64,000 nt of DNA from Bacteriovorax sp. BSW11_IV (GTDB lineage: Bacteria; Bdellovibrionota; Bacteriovoracia; Bacteriovoracales; Bacteriovoracaceae). The stretch covers positions 62,001 through 126,000 of the forward strand of contig NZ_AUNE01000010.1 of NCBI RefSeq assembly GCF_000447755.1. The letters are read 5' to 3'. The notes under the pieces were generated by a model. It worked only from the letters and a program-made list of their open reading frames with translations, was not told the DNA's origin and searched no databases. A program made the position numbers and the translations under genes. Of this stretch, positions 45,175 through 54,274 are shown in pieces. Within the stretch, counting starts at the first letter, position 1, and each line of letters starts with the position of its first letter.

Positions 45175-48171
45175 ATGAAAAAAGAATTTGAAAAATTGGG
45201 TTATGACCCAGAAAAATTGGAAAGAGAATTAACTCCTTACTATATTAGTGCCACAGAAAGTGAAATCAACGAAATGCTTGAGGCCATTGGTGCAAAAGAT
45301 CTTAACGATCTTTACTCACACATCCCAGCACACTCGCGTTTTGAGAAAGCTCCTTTTGTGACAGAGAGACTAGAATACACTGATCTTATCAATCATGTAG
45401 AGGCCCTTGCAAAGAAAAATAAAATCAAAACTTCTTTTTTAGGTGACGGTCTTCAACAATACAAAGTACCACAAATCACGCCATTTGTTTGTTCAATTAG
45501 AGGACTTACTACGGCCTATACTCCTTACCAACCGGAAAGAAGTCAGGGTACTCTTCACACACTTTGGTTGTATGCAAGCTCAATCTCAATGCTGACTGGA
45601 TTTGAGGCCATCAATGCTTCTTTCTACGATAGATCAACATGTTTATTCGAGGCCTTTAACACGGCCATGCGTCTAGTGAAAAACTCTTCAGTTGCTCTAG
45701 TGAGTGAAGGAATTTTTCCAAATGATATCGAAGTTGTGAAAACTCACGCTGAACATACTCCAATGACAATTGTCACTGTACCTCTTAAAAACGGTCGCAC
45801 TGACATGGATGCACTTAACAAACTTATGCAAGAGCATGCTGGAAAAGTGGCCGCTGTTGCATTTGCTCAAGTCAACAACCTTGGTGTTCTTGAAGATGTA
45901 AATGCTCTTACAGATTTCTGTAGCGAGCACAAAATCAAGTCTGTTGCCTTAATCGATCCAATGCTTCTTGCTACTGAAGGACTTCTTCAACCAGCGAAGT
46001 ACGGTTCGAAAGAGCAAGGTGCTGATATGTTCGTTGGAGAAGGACAACACTTAGGTTTAGGTCCAAACTTTGGTGGTCCAGGTCTAGGAATTTTCGGTAT
46101 TCGTTTTAACGAAAATGATAAAATCTCAATTCGTTCTACAGCAGGACGTTATGTGGGAAGAGCGAAAGATTCACAAGGCAGAGAATGTCTTGCCATGATT
46201 CTTTCAACTCGTGAGCAACATATCAGACGTGAAAAAGCGACAAGTAATATTTGTTCAAACCAATCATTTCTGGCTACAGTTGTAGGTGCTGCAATTTTAG
46301 AACGTGGTGAAACAGGTATGACTAAGGCCATGCAAAAAGGTCGTCTAAATGCCTTACGCGCCCTTGAGCACATGGTTTGTCACAAAGGAATTACGCTTTC
46401 ATACGAGCTTCCCTTTTTCAATGAATTCACTGTAACAGTGGATACAGATGCTGATGAACTAATTAAAAAAGCTGACGCTGCTGGCATTCAGTTAGGTGTA
46501 AATGTTTCTGCTCGTGCAGGCCTAAAAAATGCGATAAAAATGTCATTCTCAGATCTTCAAGAAGAAGCAGATCTTGAGAAGCTTAACGCCTTCATCAGTG
46601 CGAATTTTGAACACATTAAAGATGAGGCCAACATTATCGATGTACCTTATGAACTTAAGAGAAAAGATGCTGTTGATCTTCCAAATTTTGAATACTCTGA
46701 ACTTCAAAAGTTCTATATTGAACTTGGTGAACTAAACGTATCACCAGATGACAATATCTACCCTCTTGGTTCATGTACTATGAAGTACAACCCTTATATC
46801 AACGATTATGCAGCATCACTTCCTGGCTTTACGGATCTTCACCCTCAATCAAAAGATGAAGATTCACAAGGATCATTAGAAGTTCTTTTTGAAATTCAGG
46901 AGATGTTTAAGAATATCACAGGTCTTGCAGGTGTTGTAACTCAACCAGTTGCTGGTGCCCAAGGAGAACTTGTTGGTCTTAAAATGTTCCAAGGCTACCA
47001 CAAAGATCGTGGTAATGAGAAAATTAAAGACATCATTCTTATCCCTCGCTCGGCCCACGGAACAAACCCAGCAACTGCAACAATGGCCGGATACGACACA
47101 AAAACTGTTGGTGGTGTAAAATACGGAATCATTACAATTGAGGCCAATGACCACGGTCAAATTAACTTTCCTCAATTAGAAGAAGTTGTAAAAGAATTCG
47201 GTAATCGCATTGCCGGTATTATGGTGACGAACCCAAATACTTCAGGAATCTTTGAATCACAATTTAAAGAGATGGCCGATCTTATTCATAGCGTAGATGG
47301 TCTTGTCTATATGGACGGCGCCAATATGAATGCTATCGCTGGTTGGGTTGATCTCGGTGCGATGGGAGTCGATGCAGTTCACAACAACCTCCATAAAACA
47401 TGGACGATTCCACACGGTGGTGGTGGTCCAGGTGATGCTATTGTAGCGGTAAGTGAGAAACTTCTTCCTTTCATTCCTGGTATGCAAGTTGTAAAAGAAA
47501 ACGGCGTTTTCAAATCTGTAAAAGCACCAAAGAGTATTGGTTCTTTCCACAGACACCACGGTAACTTTGCTCACAAGGTTAGGGCCTATACTTATATTAA
47601 GGCCCTTGGTACTGATGGTGTAAGACAAATGTCTGCTATCGCCGTACTTGCAGCGAAATACTTATATGAAAATCTAAAGGATCTTTACCCTACTCTTCCA
47701 GAGAAAAGTGAAGAGGTTCCAAGAATGCACGAATTCATTCTGACAATTTCAGCTGATACTTTCAAAAGAATTGCAGAAGGCGGAACACCAAAAGCACAGG
47801 CCATTGCAAAAATCGGTAAGCTATTTCTAGACTTTGGTCTTCATGCACCAACTGTTGCTTTCCCAGAAGTTTACGGACTTATGATTGAGCCAACTGAAAG
47901 TTTTTCTAAAAAAGAGCTTGATGAATTTACAGAAGTTGTAAAGGCCATTCACCATATCGTTAACGAGAGCCCAGAAGTTCTTACAACGGCACCACACTTC
48001 ACACCTATTTCTAAAGTAGATGAAGTTGATGCAAATAAGAACGTTATGATCACAGAAAAAATCACAAAACTTCCAACGCTTCCTAAGAACGTTGTTTCTC
48101 CAAAGGAGCTTGTGAAGTTACCGACAACTGAAGTTTACAAGAAAATCATTGAGGCCCATAAAAAGGCATAG
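45175..48171 (+). CDS. gcvP: Glycine dehydrogenase (decarboxylating), P protein, one-chain
   Basis: PLP enzyme of the glycine cleavage system; it decarboxylates glycine and passes the aminomethyl group to the lipoyl arm of GcvH. At 998 residues it has both halves. Residues to about 450 resemble GcvPA (TAYTPYQPERSQGTL, SRFEKAPFVTERLEY). From about 490 it resembles GcvPB (YPLGSCTMKYNPYINDYA, VTNPNTSGIFESQF). The PLP lysine is Lys741 in NLHKTWTIPHGGGGPG. AAGGA precedes the ATG at a longish distance. gcvT and gcvH are not adjacent. A strong terminator follows. Confidence 0.95.
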   Translation: MKKEFEKLGYDPEKLERELTPYYISATESEINEMLEAIGAKDLNDLYSHIPAHSRFEKAPFVTERLEYTDLINHVEALAKKNKIKTSFLGDGLQQYKVPQITPFVCSIRGLTTAYTPYQPERSQGTLHTLWLYASSISMLTGFEAINASFYDRSTCLFEAFNTAMRLVKNSSVALVSEGIFPNDIEVVKTHAEHTPMTIVTVPLKNGRTDMDALNKLMQEHAGKVAAVAFAQVNNLGVLEDVNALTDFCSEHKIKSVALIDPMLLATEGLLQPAKYGSKEQGADMFVGEGQHLGLGPNFGGPGLGIFGIRFNENDKISIRSTAGRYVGRAKDSQGRECLAMILSTREQHIRREKATSNICSNQSFLATVVGAAILERGETGMTKAMQKGRLNALRALEHMVCHKGITLSYELPFFNEFTVTVDTDADELIKKADAAGIQLGVNVSARAGLKNAIKMSFSDLQEEADLEKLNAFISANFEHIKDEANIIDVPYELKRKDAVDLPNFEYSELQKFYIELGELNVSPDDNIYPLGSCTMKYNPYINDYAASLPGFTDLHPQSKDEDSQGSLEVLFEIQEMFKNITGLAGVVTQPVAGAQGELVGLKMFQGYHKDRGNEKIKDIILIPRSAHGTNPATATMAGYDTKTVGGVKYGIITIEANDHGQINFPQLEEVVKEFGNRIAGIMVTNPNTSGIFESQFKEMADLIHSVDGLVYMDGANMNAIAGWVDLGAMGVDAVHNNLHKTWTIPHGGGGPGDAIVAVSEKLLPFIPGMQVVKENGVFKSVKAPKSIGSFHRHHGNFAHKVRAYTYIKALGTDGVRQMSAIAVLAAKYLYENLKDLYPTLPEKSEEVPRMHEFILTISADTFKRIAEGGTPKAQAIAKIGKLFLDFGLHAPTVAFPEVYGLMIEPTESFSKKELDEFTEVVKAIHHIVNESPEVLTTAPHFTPISKVDEVDANKNVMITEKITKLPTLPKNVVSPKELVKLPTTEVYKKIIEAHKKA

Positions 48172-48176
48172 ACAAA

Positions 48177-48207
48177 AAAAAGGCCCACTTAATAAGTGGG
48201 CCTTTTA
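48177..48207 (+). terminator. gcvP terminator
   Basis: Perfect 10-bp stem AGGCCCACTT (48181-48190) / AAGTGGGCCT (48194-48203), loop AAT, then TTTTATAT. Confidence 0.9.
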
Positions 48208-48210
48208 TAT

Positions 48211-48476
48211 AAAAATCGCAGGTTCCGATGATTTAACTTTGGGAATCACACGAACTTGAACATCATATGGGAACTTTTTTATTTTGAGCTTTAAACACCA
48301 ACAACAACTTAAATAAAAAAAGCAACCAAATCGGTCCCTGCGAAGTATGAGGGGCGTTTTATACTAAAATTGAATGCGTGTCATGTAATTAAACACACGG
48401 TGTAATAATTACATAGACCATTTTAAAGTGCACTGTTATAAAAAACCAAAATGCACTTAAATTAAAGGATTTCTAT
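48211..48476 (+). promoter_or_regulatory. prfC leader with two nested inverted repeats
   Basis: No gene is seen in this gap. An inverted repeat ATGTAATTA (48383-48391) / TAATTACAT (48406-48414) encloses ACAC-ACG-GTGT. Further on, AAGTGCA (48426-48432) and TGCACTT (48452-48458) flank TTATAA, a possible -10 box. No T-tract follows the first repeat, so it is more like an operator or leader hairpin than a terminator. Confidence 0.45.
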
Positions 48477-50087
48477 ATGTCAGAGTTTTCTCCAGAAAAC
48501 GCAAAACGCGCGACTTTCGCGATCATCTCTCACCCCGATGCCGGTAAAACTACAATGACGGAAAAGTTATTGTGGTTTGGTCGAGTTATTCGCGAAGTGG
48601 GAATGGTAAAATCAAAACAAGGCAATTACGCTAAGTCCGACTGGATGGAAATGGAAAAAGAGCGTGGTATCTCTATTACATCTTCTGTTATGAGTTTTCC
48701 ATACGAAGAAAGGGCCATGCACCTTCTCGACACTCCAGGGCACAAAGACTTCTCTGAAGATACATACCGTACACTTACTGCAGTTGAATCTGTACTCATG
48801 ATGATTGACTCGGCCAAAGGGGTTGAGGAACAAACGAAAAAACTTATGGAAGTATGTCGTCTAAGGGATACACCAATCGTCACTTTCATGAATAAATTTG
48901 ACCGCGATACAATGGATGCCTTTGAACTTATTGATGACGTTGAAAAAACGTGTTCAATTTCATGTGCCCCAATGACATGGCCAATTGGTTCAGGAGTAGA
49001 CTTCAAAGGAGTGTACGACCTTAGAACAAAAATCATTCAAAGTTTTAAAAATAGTAAAGATCCATTTAATCCCGTAACAATTGATGCCTCTGACTTGGAC
49101 TCTCCAGAGGTTGTAAATTATATCGGTGCGGCCTTACTTGAAAAACTAAAAGAAGACCTCTTAATGGTAGAAGAGCTAATGCCAGAATTTGATCAAGAAG
49201 AATTTTTAGCGGGAATTCAAACTCCAGTTTTCTTCGGTTCAGCTCTTAACAACTTTGGTGTTAAAGAAGTACTCGACATGATCGCCAGTGAAAGCCCTGG
49301 TCCAGCAGAGAGAGAAGTTCTTCTTTTTCCTTATAATGAAAATAGCGAAACAAGAACAATTCAACCTGAAGAAGATAAATTCACTGGTTTTATTTTTAAG
49401 ATTCAGGCCAACATGGATAAAAACCACCGCGACCGCGTTGCTTTTATGCGAGTTTGCTCAGGTCGCTTTACTCGTGGTCAAAAGATTTTCCACACAAGAA
49501 GTGAAAAAGAAATAAAAGTTGCAACTCCTCTTATGTTCCAAGCACAAGATAGAGAGATCACTGAATTTGCACTACCGGGAGATATCATCGGTCTTCACGA
49601 CACTGGAAAATATCAAATTGGTGACACATTCACAGAGGGTGAAAAAATTCAATTCACAGGAATTCCAAACTTTGCCCCAGAGATCTTTAAAAAAGTGCTT
49701 TTAAGAGATCCTATGAAAGCAAAGCAGTTGGATAAAGGTCTCCAACAACTTTCAGAGGAAGGGACTGTTCAGCTCTTCAAAAGACATACGACAACTGAAA
49801 AGATTCTTGGGGCCGTTGGTGTTCTTCAATTTGAAGTTGTTCAGCACAGATTAGAAACTGAATATAGCGTACGTGGTGAATACGAATCATATCCTTTCAC
49901 AGGTGTACGTTGGTTGCGTTTTCCCAATGAACTCAAGCAAGATGAGTTTATTATGAAAAATGCCAATAATATCGTGTATGACAATAAAAATAGGCCATGC
50001 TTCGCTGTAAGAAGTGAATGGGACCTTAAGCTTGCTATGGAGAAAAATCCAGAGGTTGAATTCTTTAAGACAAGTGATTATCGTTAA
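48477..50087 (+). CDS. prfC: Peptide chain release factor 3
   Basis: GTPase that removes RF1/RF2 from the ribosome after termination. 536 residues with G1 SHPDAGKTTMTEKLL, G3 DTPGHKDFSEDTYR, G4 NKFDRD and the C-terminal domains typical of RF3. The start has AAGGA upstream. It is not essential in many bacteria. A hairpin follows the stop. Confidence 0.96.
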   Translation: MSEFSPENAKRATFAIISHPDAGKTTMTEKLLWFGRVIREVGMVKSKQGNYAKSDWMEMEKERGISITSSVMSFPYEERAMHLLDTPGHKDFSEDTYRTLTAVESVLMMIDSAKGVEEQTKKLMEVCRLRDTPIVTFMNKFDRDTMDAFELIDDVEKTCSISCAPMTWPIGSGVDFKGVYDLRTKIIQSFKNSKDPFNPVTIDASDLDSPEVVNYIGAALLEKLKEDLLMVEELMPEFDQEEFLAGIQTPVFFGSALNNFGVKEVLDMIASESPGPAEREVLLFPYNENSETRTIQPEEDKFTGFIFKIQANMDKNHRDRVAFMRVCSGRFTRGQKIFHTRSEKEIKVATPLMFQAQDREITEFALPGDIIGLHDTGKYQIGDTFTEGEKIQFTGIPNFAPEIFKKVLLRDPMKAKQLDKGLQQLSEEGTVQLFKRHTTTEKILGAVGVLQFEVVQHRLETEYSVRGEYESYPFTGVRWLRFPNELKQDEFIMKNANNIVYDNKNRPCFAVRSEWDLKLAMEKNPEVEFFKTSDYR

Positions 50088-50101
50088 CTTCTAAAATATT
50101 C

Positions 50102-50135
50102 CAAGGCCTTGAAATCCCTTTCAAGGCCTAATCTA
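50102..50135 (+). terminator. Probable prfC terminator
   Basis: Perfect 11-bp stem AGGCCTTGAAA (50104-50114) / TTTCAAGGCCT (50119-50129), loop TCCC. The T-tract is poor (AATCTATTAATATTT), so termination may be incomplete. Confidence 0.65.
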
Positions 50136-50243
50136 TTAATATTTAGTAATTATCAAAATTTATTAACAAAAATCTTAGAACCTTGCCATTTTTCGTCATC
50201 TAAATAAGTGTTACAATACTTAAGACTTAGCAGAGGTTGAAAA

Positions 50244-51116
50244 GTGTTAAAAGACATTATTTTTTATTTCTTACCGGATCGTTTAAAAACTGGGATGAAC
50301 TTTGGTCCCAGCTCTTTAGATTCTCTGAAAAAATCATCATTTCTCATCGGACTGATCCTCCTTTGCAGTTGCTCGGCCATTTTGTTATCAATTGTAAAAT
50401 CAATTATTTTTGCAGAAATCTCTCTAATTACTCTTATGGGTTTCTCAATGTCGGTCATTTTAGTCGGACTACTTTTTATCCATAAGAAATATGATTACCA
50501 CCGCCCAATCTCAATTGCGACATGTGCAGTTCTATATAGCTTCATTGTATGGAGGAGTATGATGTGCTGTGGCTTCAAGTCACCCTTCATGATGCTCTTT
50601 ATTGGTCTTCCACTATTTTTTGGTCTGATTCTAGATCGTAACACCAATCGATTTTTCCTATTTCTGTTAAATGCAACTGTGCTTACTCTGTTCGCAATGA
50701 CAAAGGATTATCCGCCTGCACTTCCTGAAAGATTTGTCTTTATTCAACTTATGATTCAAATTCTCGGAATCAATACTGTGTATGTGGCCACAACATTTTT
50801 CAAAACACAAAAATCACAATTTATCGATATCTTCTTTTCACAAGAAAAGCAGCGCCTAGTATGTGATATGGTGACGATGTACAATCATGAAATCATCAAC
50901 CCCCTTGCTAAGGCGAAAGGTCACCTTGAAATTTACAAAGTAGATAATCGCAAAGAACAAATCGCTAAAATTGAAAATGCTCTCGATGAAATCGAAAAAA
51001 TTATTGATGATATTAATGAAATTAATAAGGCAGAGTCCCTTGGAAAAGGGAAATGGGATGATCTTGAACACCTCGCAGGTCTAAAGAAGAAAAGCGGAAT
51101 ATATAATGGCCAATGA
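50244..51116 (+). CDS. Histidine kinase-like membrane protein without ATPase domain
   Basis: 290 residues. Six predicted membrane helices fill residues 30-200. A DHp-like helix follows with a likely phosphoaccepting His215 in MYNHEIINPLAKAKGHLEI, then a second helix to about 270. The catalytic ATP-binding domain that should come next is absent; the chain ends in SGIYNGQ. This could be a histidine phosphotransfer protein or a partner activated by another kinase. GTG start with AGAGG seven bases upstream. The receiver gene overlaps the end by 11 bp. Confidence 0.8.
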   Translation: MLKDIIFYFLPDRLKTGMNFGPSSLDSLKKSSFLIGLILLCSCSAILLSIVKSIIFAEISLITLMGFSMSVILVGLLFIHKKYDYHRPISIATCAVLYSFIVWRSMMCCGFKSPFMMLFIGLPLFFGLILDRNTNRFFLFLLNATVLTLFAMTKDYPPALPERFVFIQLMIQILGINTVYVATTFFKTQKSQFIDIFFSQEKQRLVCDMVTMYNHEIINPLAKAKGHLEIYKVDNRKEQIAKIENALDEIEKIIDDINEINKAESLGKGKWDDLEHLAGLKKKSGIYNGQ

Positions 51117-51477
51117 TGCAAAAATCCTGTTCATAGATGATGAAGTTGATCTGTTAGAACTCTTCCAATTTTTTATGGAAAGACACGGAATTAACGCCAC
51201 CTATTCAAGCAACCCTCAGGAGGCCCTAGGCCTAATTCAAGACAAGCACTTCGATTTTATTTTCTCCGATGTTAAAATGCCTGGACTCTCAGGCCTTCAA
51301 CTCCTAGAAAAAGTACTATTGGCCGGAAGCCCCTTTGGCCATTTTGTCTTTGTAACCGCCTATAAGAATCTATCAAAAGAAGAAGTCATTGAAATGGGGG
51401 CCACAGACATCCTCTACAAACCCATTTCCATAAAAAATATCCTTTCTTATATTCAAAATCATCCTCCTAAAAACTAA
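51106..51477 (+). CDS. Single-domain response regulator
   Basis: 123 residues, only a receiver (CheY-like) domain. The acidic pocket is Asp11-Asp12, the phosphoacceptor is Asp55 (FIFSDVKMPG), with Thr in VTAYK and Lys in LYKPIS. No output domain is present. It starts inside the upstream kinase-like gene and is probably phosphorylated in the same pathway, acting by protein-protein contact. Confidence 0.93.
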   Translation: MANDAKILFIDDEVDLLELFQFFMERHGINATYSSNPQEALGLIQDKHFDFIFSDVKMPGLSGLQLLEKVLLAGSPFGHFVFVTAYKNLSKEEVIEMGATDILYKPISIKNILSYIQNHPPKN

Positions 51478-51533
51478 GCGTTGTCATCTCTCACATTTTG
51501 ATTCATAACTAGGGTTCACATTAAGGAATTCAA

Positions 51534-52451
51534 ATGGAAAATATACTCGCCTCACGTTTAAAGAAACTCTATAAACACAAAAAAAAATGGGCCAAGAGAC
51601 AAAACATAGAGGCCTATAGACTCTATGAAAGAGATATTCCGGAATTCCCCCTTATCGTAGATATCTATGGTGCATATGCTCTAATATATGATCAAACAGA
51701 TGATCGTGATCTTGATCGCGACGTTATTGGTATGGCCAAAGAGGCCGTTATTTCTTTACAAGACTTCAGCGATGATCAAATCATCATAAAAGAAAGAAAA
51801 GGCCAATCAGGGCTTAGCCAATATAAGAAACTCGAAGATCAAAAAGATTATTTTATCGTCACTGAAGGCGAGCTGAAATTTTGGGTAAACCTAAAAGACT
51901 ATCTCGACACGGGTCTTTTTCTAGACCACCGTTATATGAGACAGTGGTTTGCAAAAAATAGTGCGAATAAAAAAGTTCTCAATCTTTTTAGCTACACAAG
52001 CTCAATTGGTGTTGCGGCCGCGGCCGGAGGAGCCTATACAACAAATGTCGATATGTCTAAGACCTATCTCGATTGGTCAAAGCGAAATTATGCTATCAAT
52101 TCTTTAAATCCTGATAAGCATGGTTTTGTGAATGCGGATATCCTAGAATACCTTAAAGATAGTTCTGGTCAAAAGTATGATGCGATCTTTTTAGATCCAC
52201 CTACATTTAGCAACTCAAAGAAAATGACTGAAACATTTAGTGTTGAAAGTCATCACGAATTTCTCATCGATAGTTGTATGAAAAAACTCACCCAAAGCGG
52301 CGTCCTCTTTTTTTCTAACAATAAAAGAGGCTTCAAACTTGAGCCCTCAATTTTAGAAAAATATGATGTTAAAGATATTTCACTTAAAACAATTCCAGAA
52401 GATTTTAGAAATCAAAAGATACACGTTTGTTTTGAGATTCGAAAAAAATAA
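51534..52451 (+). CDS. rlmK: 23S rRNA methyltransferase, RlmK-type
   Basis: 305 residues matching the C-terminal half of E. coli RlmKL, the RlmK part that makes m7G2069. Seen here: YRLYERDIPEFPL, FWVNLKDYLDTGLFLDHR, motif I NLFSYTSSIGVAAAAGG, and the catalytic-loop motif FLDPPTFSNSKKM. The RlmL half (m2G2445) is absent from this gene, so RlmK is free-standing, or the RlmL partner is elsewhere. AAGGAATTCA precedes the ATG. RlmI is a more distant alternative. Confidence 0.82.
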   Translation: MENILASRLKKLYKHKKKWAKRQNIEAYRLYERDIPEFPLIVDIYGAYALIYDQTDDRDLDRDVIGMAKEAVISLQDFSDDQIIIKERKGQSGLSQYKKLEDQKDYFIVTEGELKFWVNLKDYLDTGLFLDHRYMRQWFAKNSANKKVLNLFSYTSSIGVAAAAGGAYTTNVDMSKTYLDWSKRNYAINSLNPDKHGFVNADILEYLKDSSGQKYDAIFLDPPTFSNSKKMTETFSVESHHEFLIDSCMKKLTQSGVLFFSNNKRGFKLEPSILEKYDVKDISLKTIPEDFRNQKIHVCFEIRKK

Positions 52452-52462
52452 ATCATATTTTC

Positions 52463-52885
52463 TTAGAACGGAATATCATCAGTCGTTAGATGAAATTGCC
52501 CCTGCTCATCTTCTTCGAGACCTTTTCTAATTTCTGATAGGCTTGGCGTTTTTTCTTTCGTGCGCTCTAAGAAGTCAATGGTAATAGCGCGTACTTCATA
52601 GATCGTATGCTTGACCTGATTTTTATCAACATATTGATTCGTTTGCAGTGAGCCTTCGACATAAACCATTTTACCTTTGGTCATATATTCGGCGGCGATC
52701 TTAGCAAGGTTGCCAAAAGCAATAATACGATGCCAATCTGTGCGCTCGTTTTTTGCTCCATCCTTACCTTGCCAAGTTTGTGTTGTGGCCAAAGAAAAGG
52801 TGCAAACGGGAACTTGGTTCTTTGCATATTTAAGTTCCGGATTTGAACCTAAGCGCCCAACCAGAATTACTTTATTTACTGACAT
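52463..52885 (-). CDS. ssb: Single-stranded DNA-binding protein
   Basis: 140 residues with the OB fold (VILVGRLGSNPELKY, WHRIIAFGNLAKIAAEY, GKMVYVEGSL) and the acidic C-terminal tip DDIPF that recruits partner proteins. It binds ssDNA as a tetramer in replication and repair. It lies two bases downstream of the PurE-like gene and probably shares its transcript. Confidence 0.97.
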   Translation of the reverse strand: MSVNKVILVGRLGSNPELKYAKNQVPVCTFSLATTQTWQGKDGAKNERTDWHRIIAFGNLAKIAAEYMTKGKMVYVEGSLQTNQYVDKNQVKHTIYEVRAITIDFLERTKEKTPSLSEIRKGLEEDEQGQFHLTTDDIPF

Positions 52886-52887
52886 TG

Positions 52888-53616
52888 CTAAAAGGCCGCC
52901 CTTAAACGCAGAAATGATAAAACTGCATTTCGTGTATTATTAACCCCTAGCCAAATACCACCTTTTTCAATCCATTCAAAGACCATTATGGCCTCTGTGG
53001 GCTTGTCGCGTGTAGTATTTTCAAGGATTGGTACATGAAGGCAAAGTTGATCTGCATGGATGAGATCTTCTTCAGTTACCAAAGAAATATTGAAAGAGTT
53101 CTCATCTACACTCTCGCTTACTGACAGGGTAAGCCCCTTATCTTCACACAAGTAACGTGTACGATTTATTTCATGAGTAATATACTCATAGTTCATAACG
53201 CCAGTATCTACGATTAGATTTATATTATTAGAGTTTATCTTTTTATTTCTCATCCCTTTGAGAAATTGCAAAATTGCATTATGACGGCCAGGACCAGTTG
53301 TCATTACAGGAGTACCAAGTGGCAACTGTATCATAGAAAGAAGAGCATCTAATCCACCAAAATTAGTTTCCACAGGCAGACCAAAAACGGGAACTTTTGT
53401 AAGTGCTGAGACAATACCAGCATTAGCACCGGCCAGACCAGAGCCCGCGATAATAATATCTGCCCCATGGCCATGCAACATATTCTCAACTTTTCTCAGG
53501 TCATCGTAAACAGAGATAACTCTCAATTCAGCATCGAAGCTTTCTTTGAGTTCATTCATTAGCGGCGAGAAAGAATAGGTCTCTTTTTCAGACTCAAATA
53601 ACACCAAAACCTTCAT
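52888..53616 (-). CDS. PurE-like (AIR mutase family) protein
   Basis: 242 residues. Residues about 1-130 resemble PurE: GADIIIAGSGLAG, ALTKVPVFGLPVE, LDALLSMIQLPLGTPV. The usual catalytic GSxSD and His near the N-terminus are not seen in their usual form (MKVLVLFESEKET), so purine activity is doubtful. Residues 130-242 are a separate domain I do not recognise. Close coupling to ssb is unusual and unexplained. Confidence 0.7.
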   Translation of the reverse strand: MKVLVLFESEKETYSFSPLMNELKESFDAELRVISVYDDLRKVENMLHGHGADIIIAGSGLAGANAGIVSALTKVPVFGLPVETNFGGLDALLSMIQLPLGTPVMTTGPGRHNAILQFLKGMRNKKINSNNINLIVDTGVMNYEYITHEINRTRYLCEDKGLTLSVSESVDENSFNISLVTEEDLIHADQLCLHVPILENTTRDKPTEAIMVFEWIEKGGIWLGVNNTRNAVLSFLRLRAAF

Positions 53617-53698
53617 ACAATACTCCGTGAAAAAGTAGGTACATTTTTTATTATTATATCATAAGAACAAACGTTTGAATTCTAAGGAGTCTAAATAC

Positions 53699-53718
53699 AG
53701 GCCCAAGATTGGGCCTGA
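53699..53718 (-). terminator. Hairpin after the exported-protein gene
   Basis: AGGCCCAA / TTGGGCCT, an 8-bp stem with a two-base centre, just after the stop at 53721. T-tract on the minus strand is weak (TGTATTT). Confidence 0.55.
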
Positions 53719-53720
53719 TA

Positions 53721-54257
53721 TTAATCATGTAAACTAGATGGGTCGTAGTAAGAAACCATTGTATATGGTGCGATAACTTTGACACTAAGAAGAGTAATTT
53801 CAAATTTTGCCCAACCAACAGAGTTGATACTTGGGTGGTAGTAAACCTTTCCACGCCACTTACCAGAAGCTGGATATATTTCAACAACGTGACAGTCTTT
53901 GAAACGACCAACGTCTTTACGGCCAACGTGAACAAGTTTTGCCCCTCTAAACTCTCTCTCTTTTTCAATTTCAAGCTGAAGATAACCATCTTCAGTGATG
54001 AAATCAATTGGAAGGACTTCGACAGTTTCCCCATTTAGGTATTTCTTTTTAATGAAGCTTACAAACCACTTTGGATCAAGGTTGTACTTAATCTCAGCAG
54101 TGAAAGATTCATCATTAACATCATAAGTTTTAAACTTAAGACTTCCACCTTTATGGTACTTCCCTTCTGTTACATAGTGAGAAACCGCTTCAGTGTCATC
54201 AGTAGCAAAACTAAGCGAAGAAAATAAAACAGCAATTAACAATGTGAGCGTTCGCAT
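53721..54257 (-). CDS. Exported protein of unknown function
   Basis: 178 residues with signal peptide ending SLSFA. The mature part is beta-rich (LKFKTYDVNDESFTAEIKY) with one cysteine (FKDCHVVE). It has no motif I know. It lies 17 bp after the next gene upstream and probably shares its transcript. Confidence 0.62.
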   Translation of the reverse strand: MRTLTLLIAVLFSSLSFATDDTEAVSHYVTEGKYHKGGSLKFKTYDVNDESFTAEIKYNLDPKWFVSFIKKKYLNGETVEVLPIDFITEDGYLQLEIEKEREFRGAKLVHVGRKDVGRFKDCHVVEIYPASGKWRGKVYYHPSINSVGWAKFEITLLSVKVIAPYTMVSYYDPSSLHD

Positions 54258-54274
54258 AAATTCCCCTTAACTAA

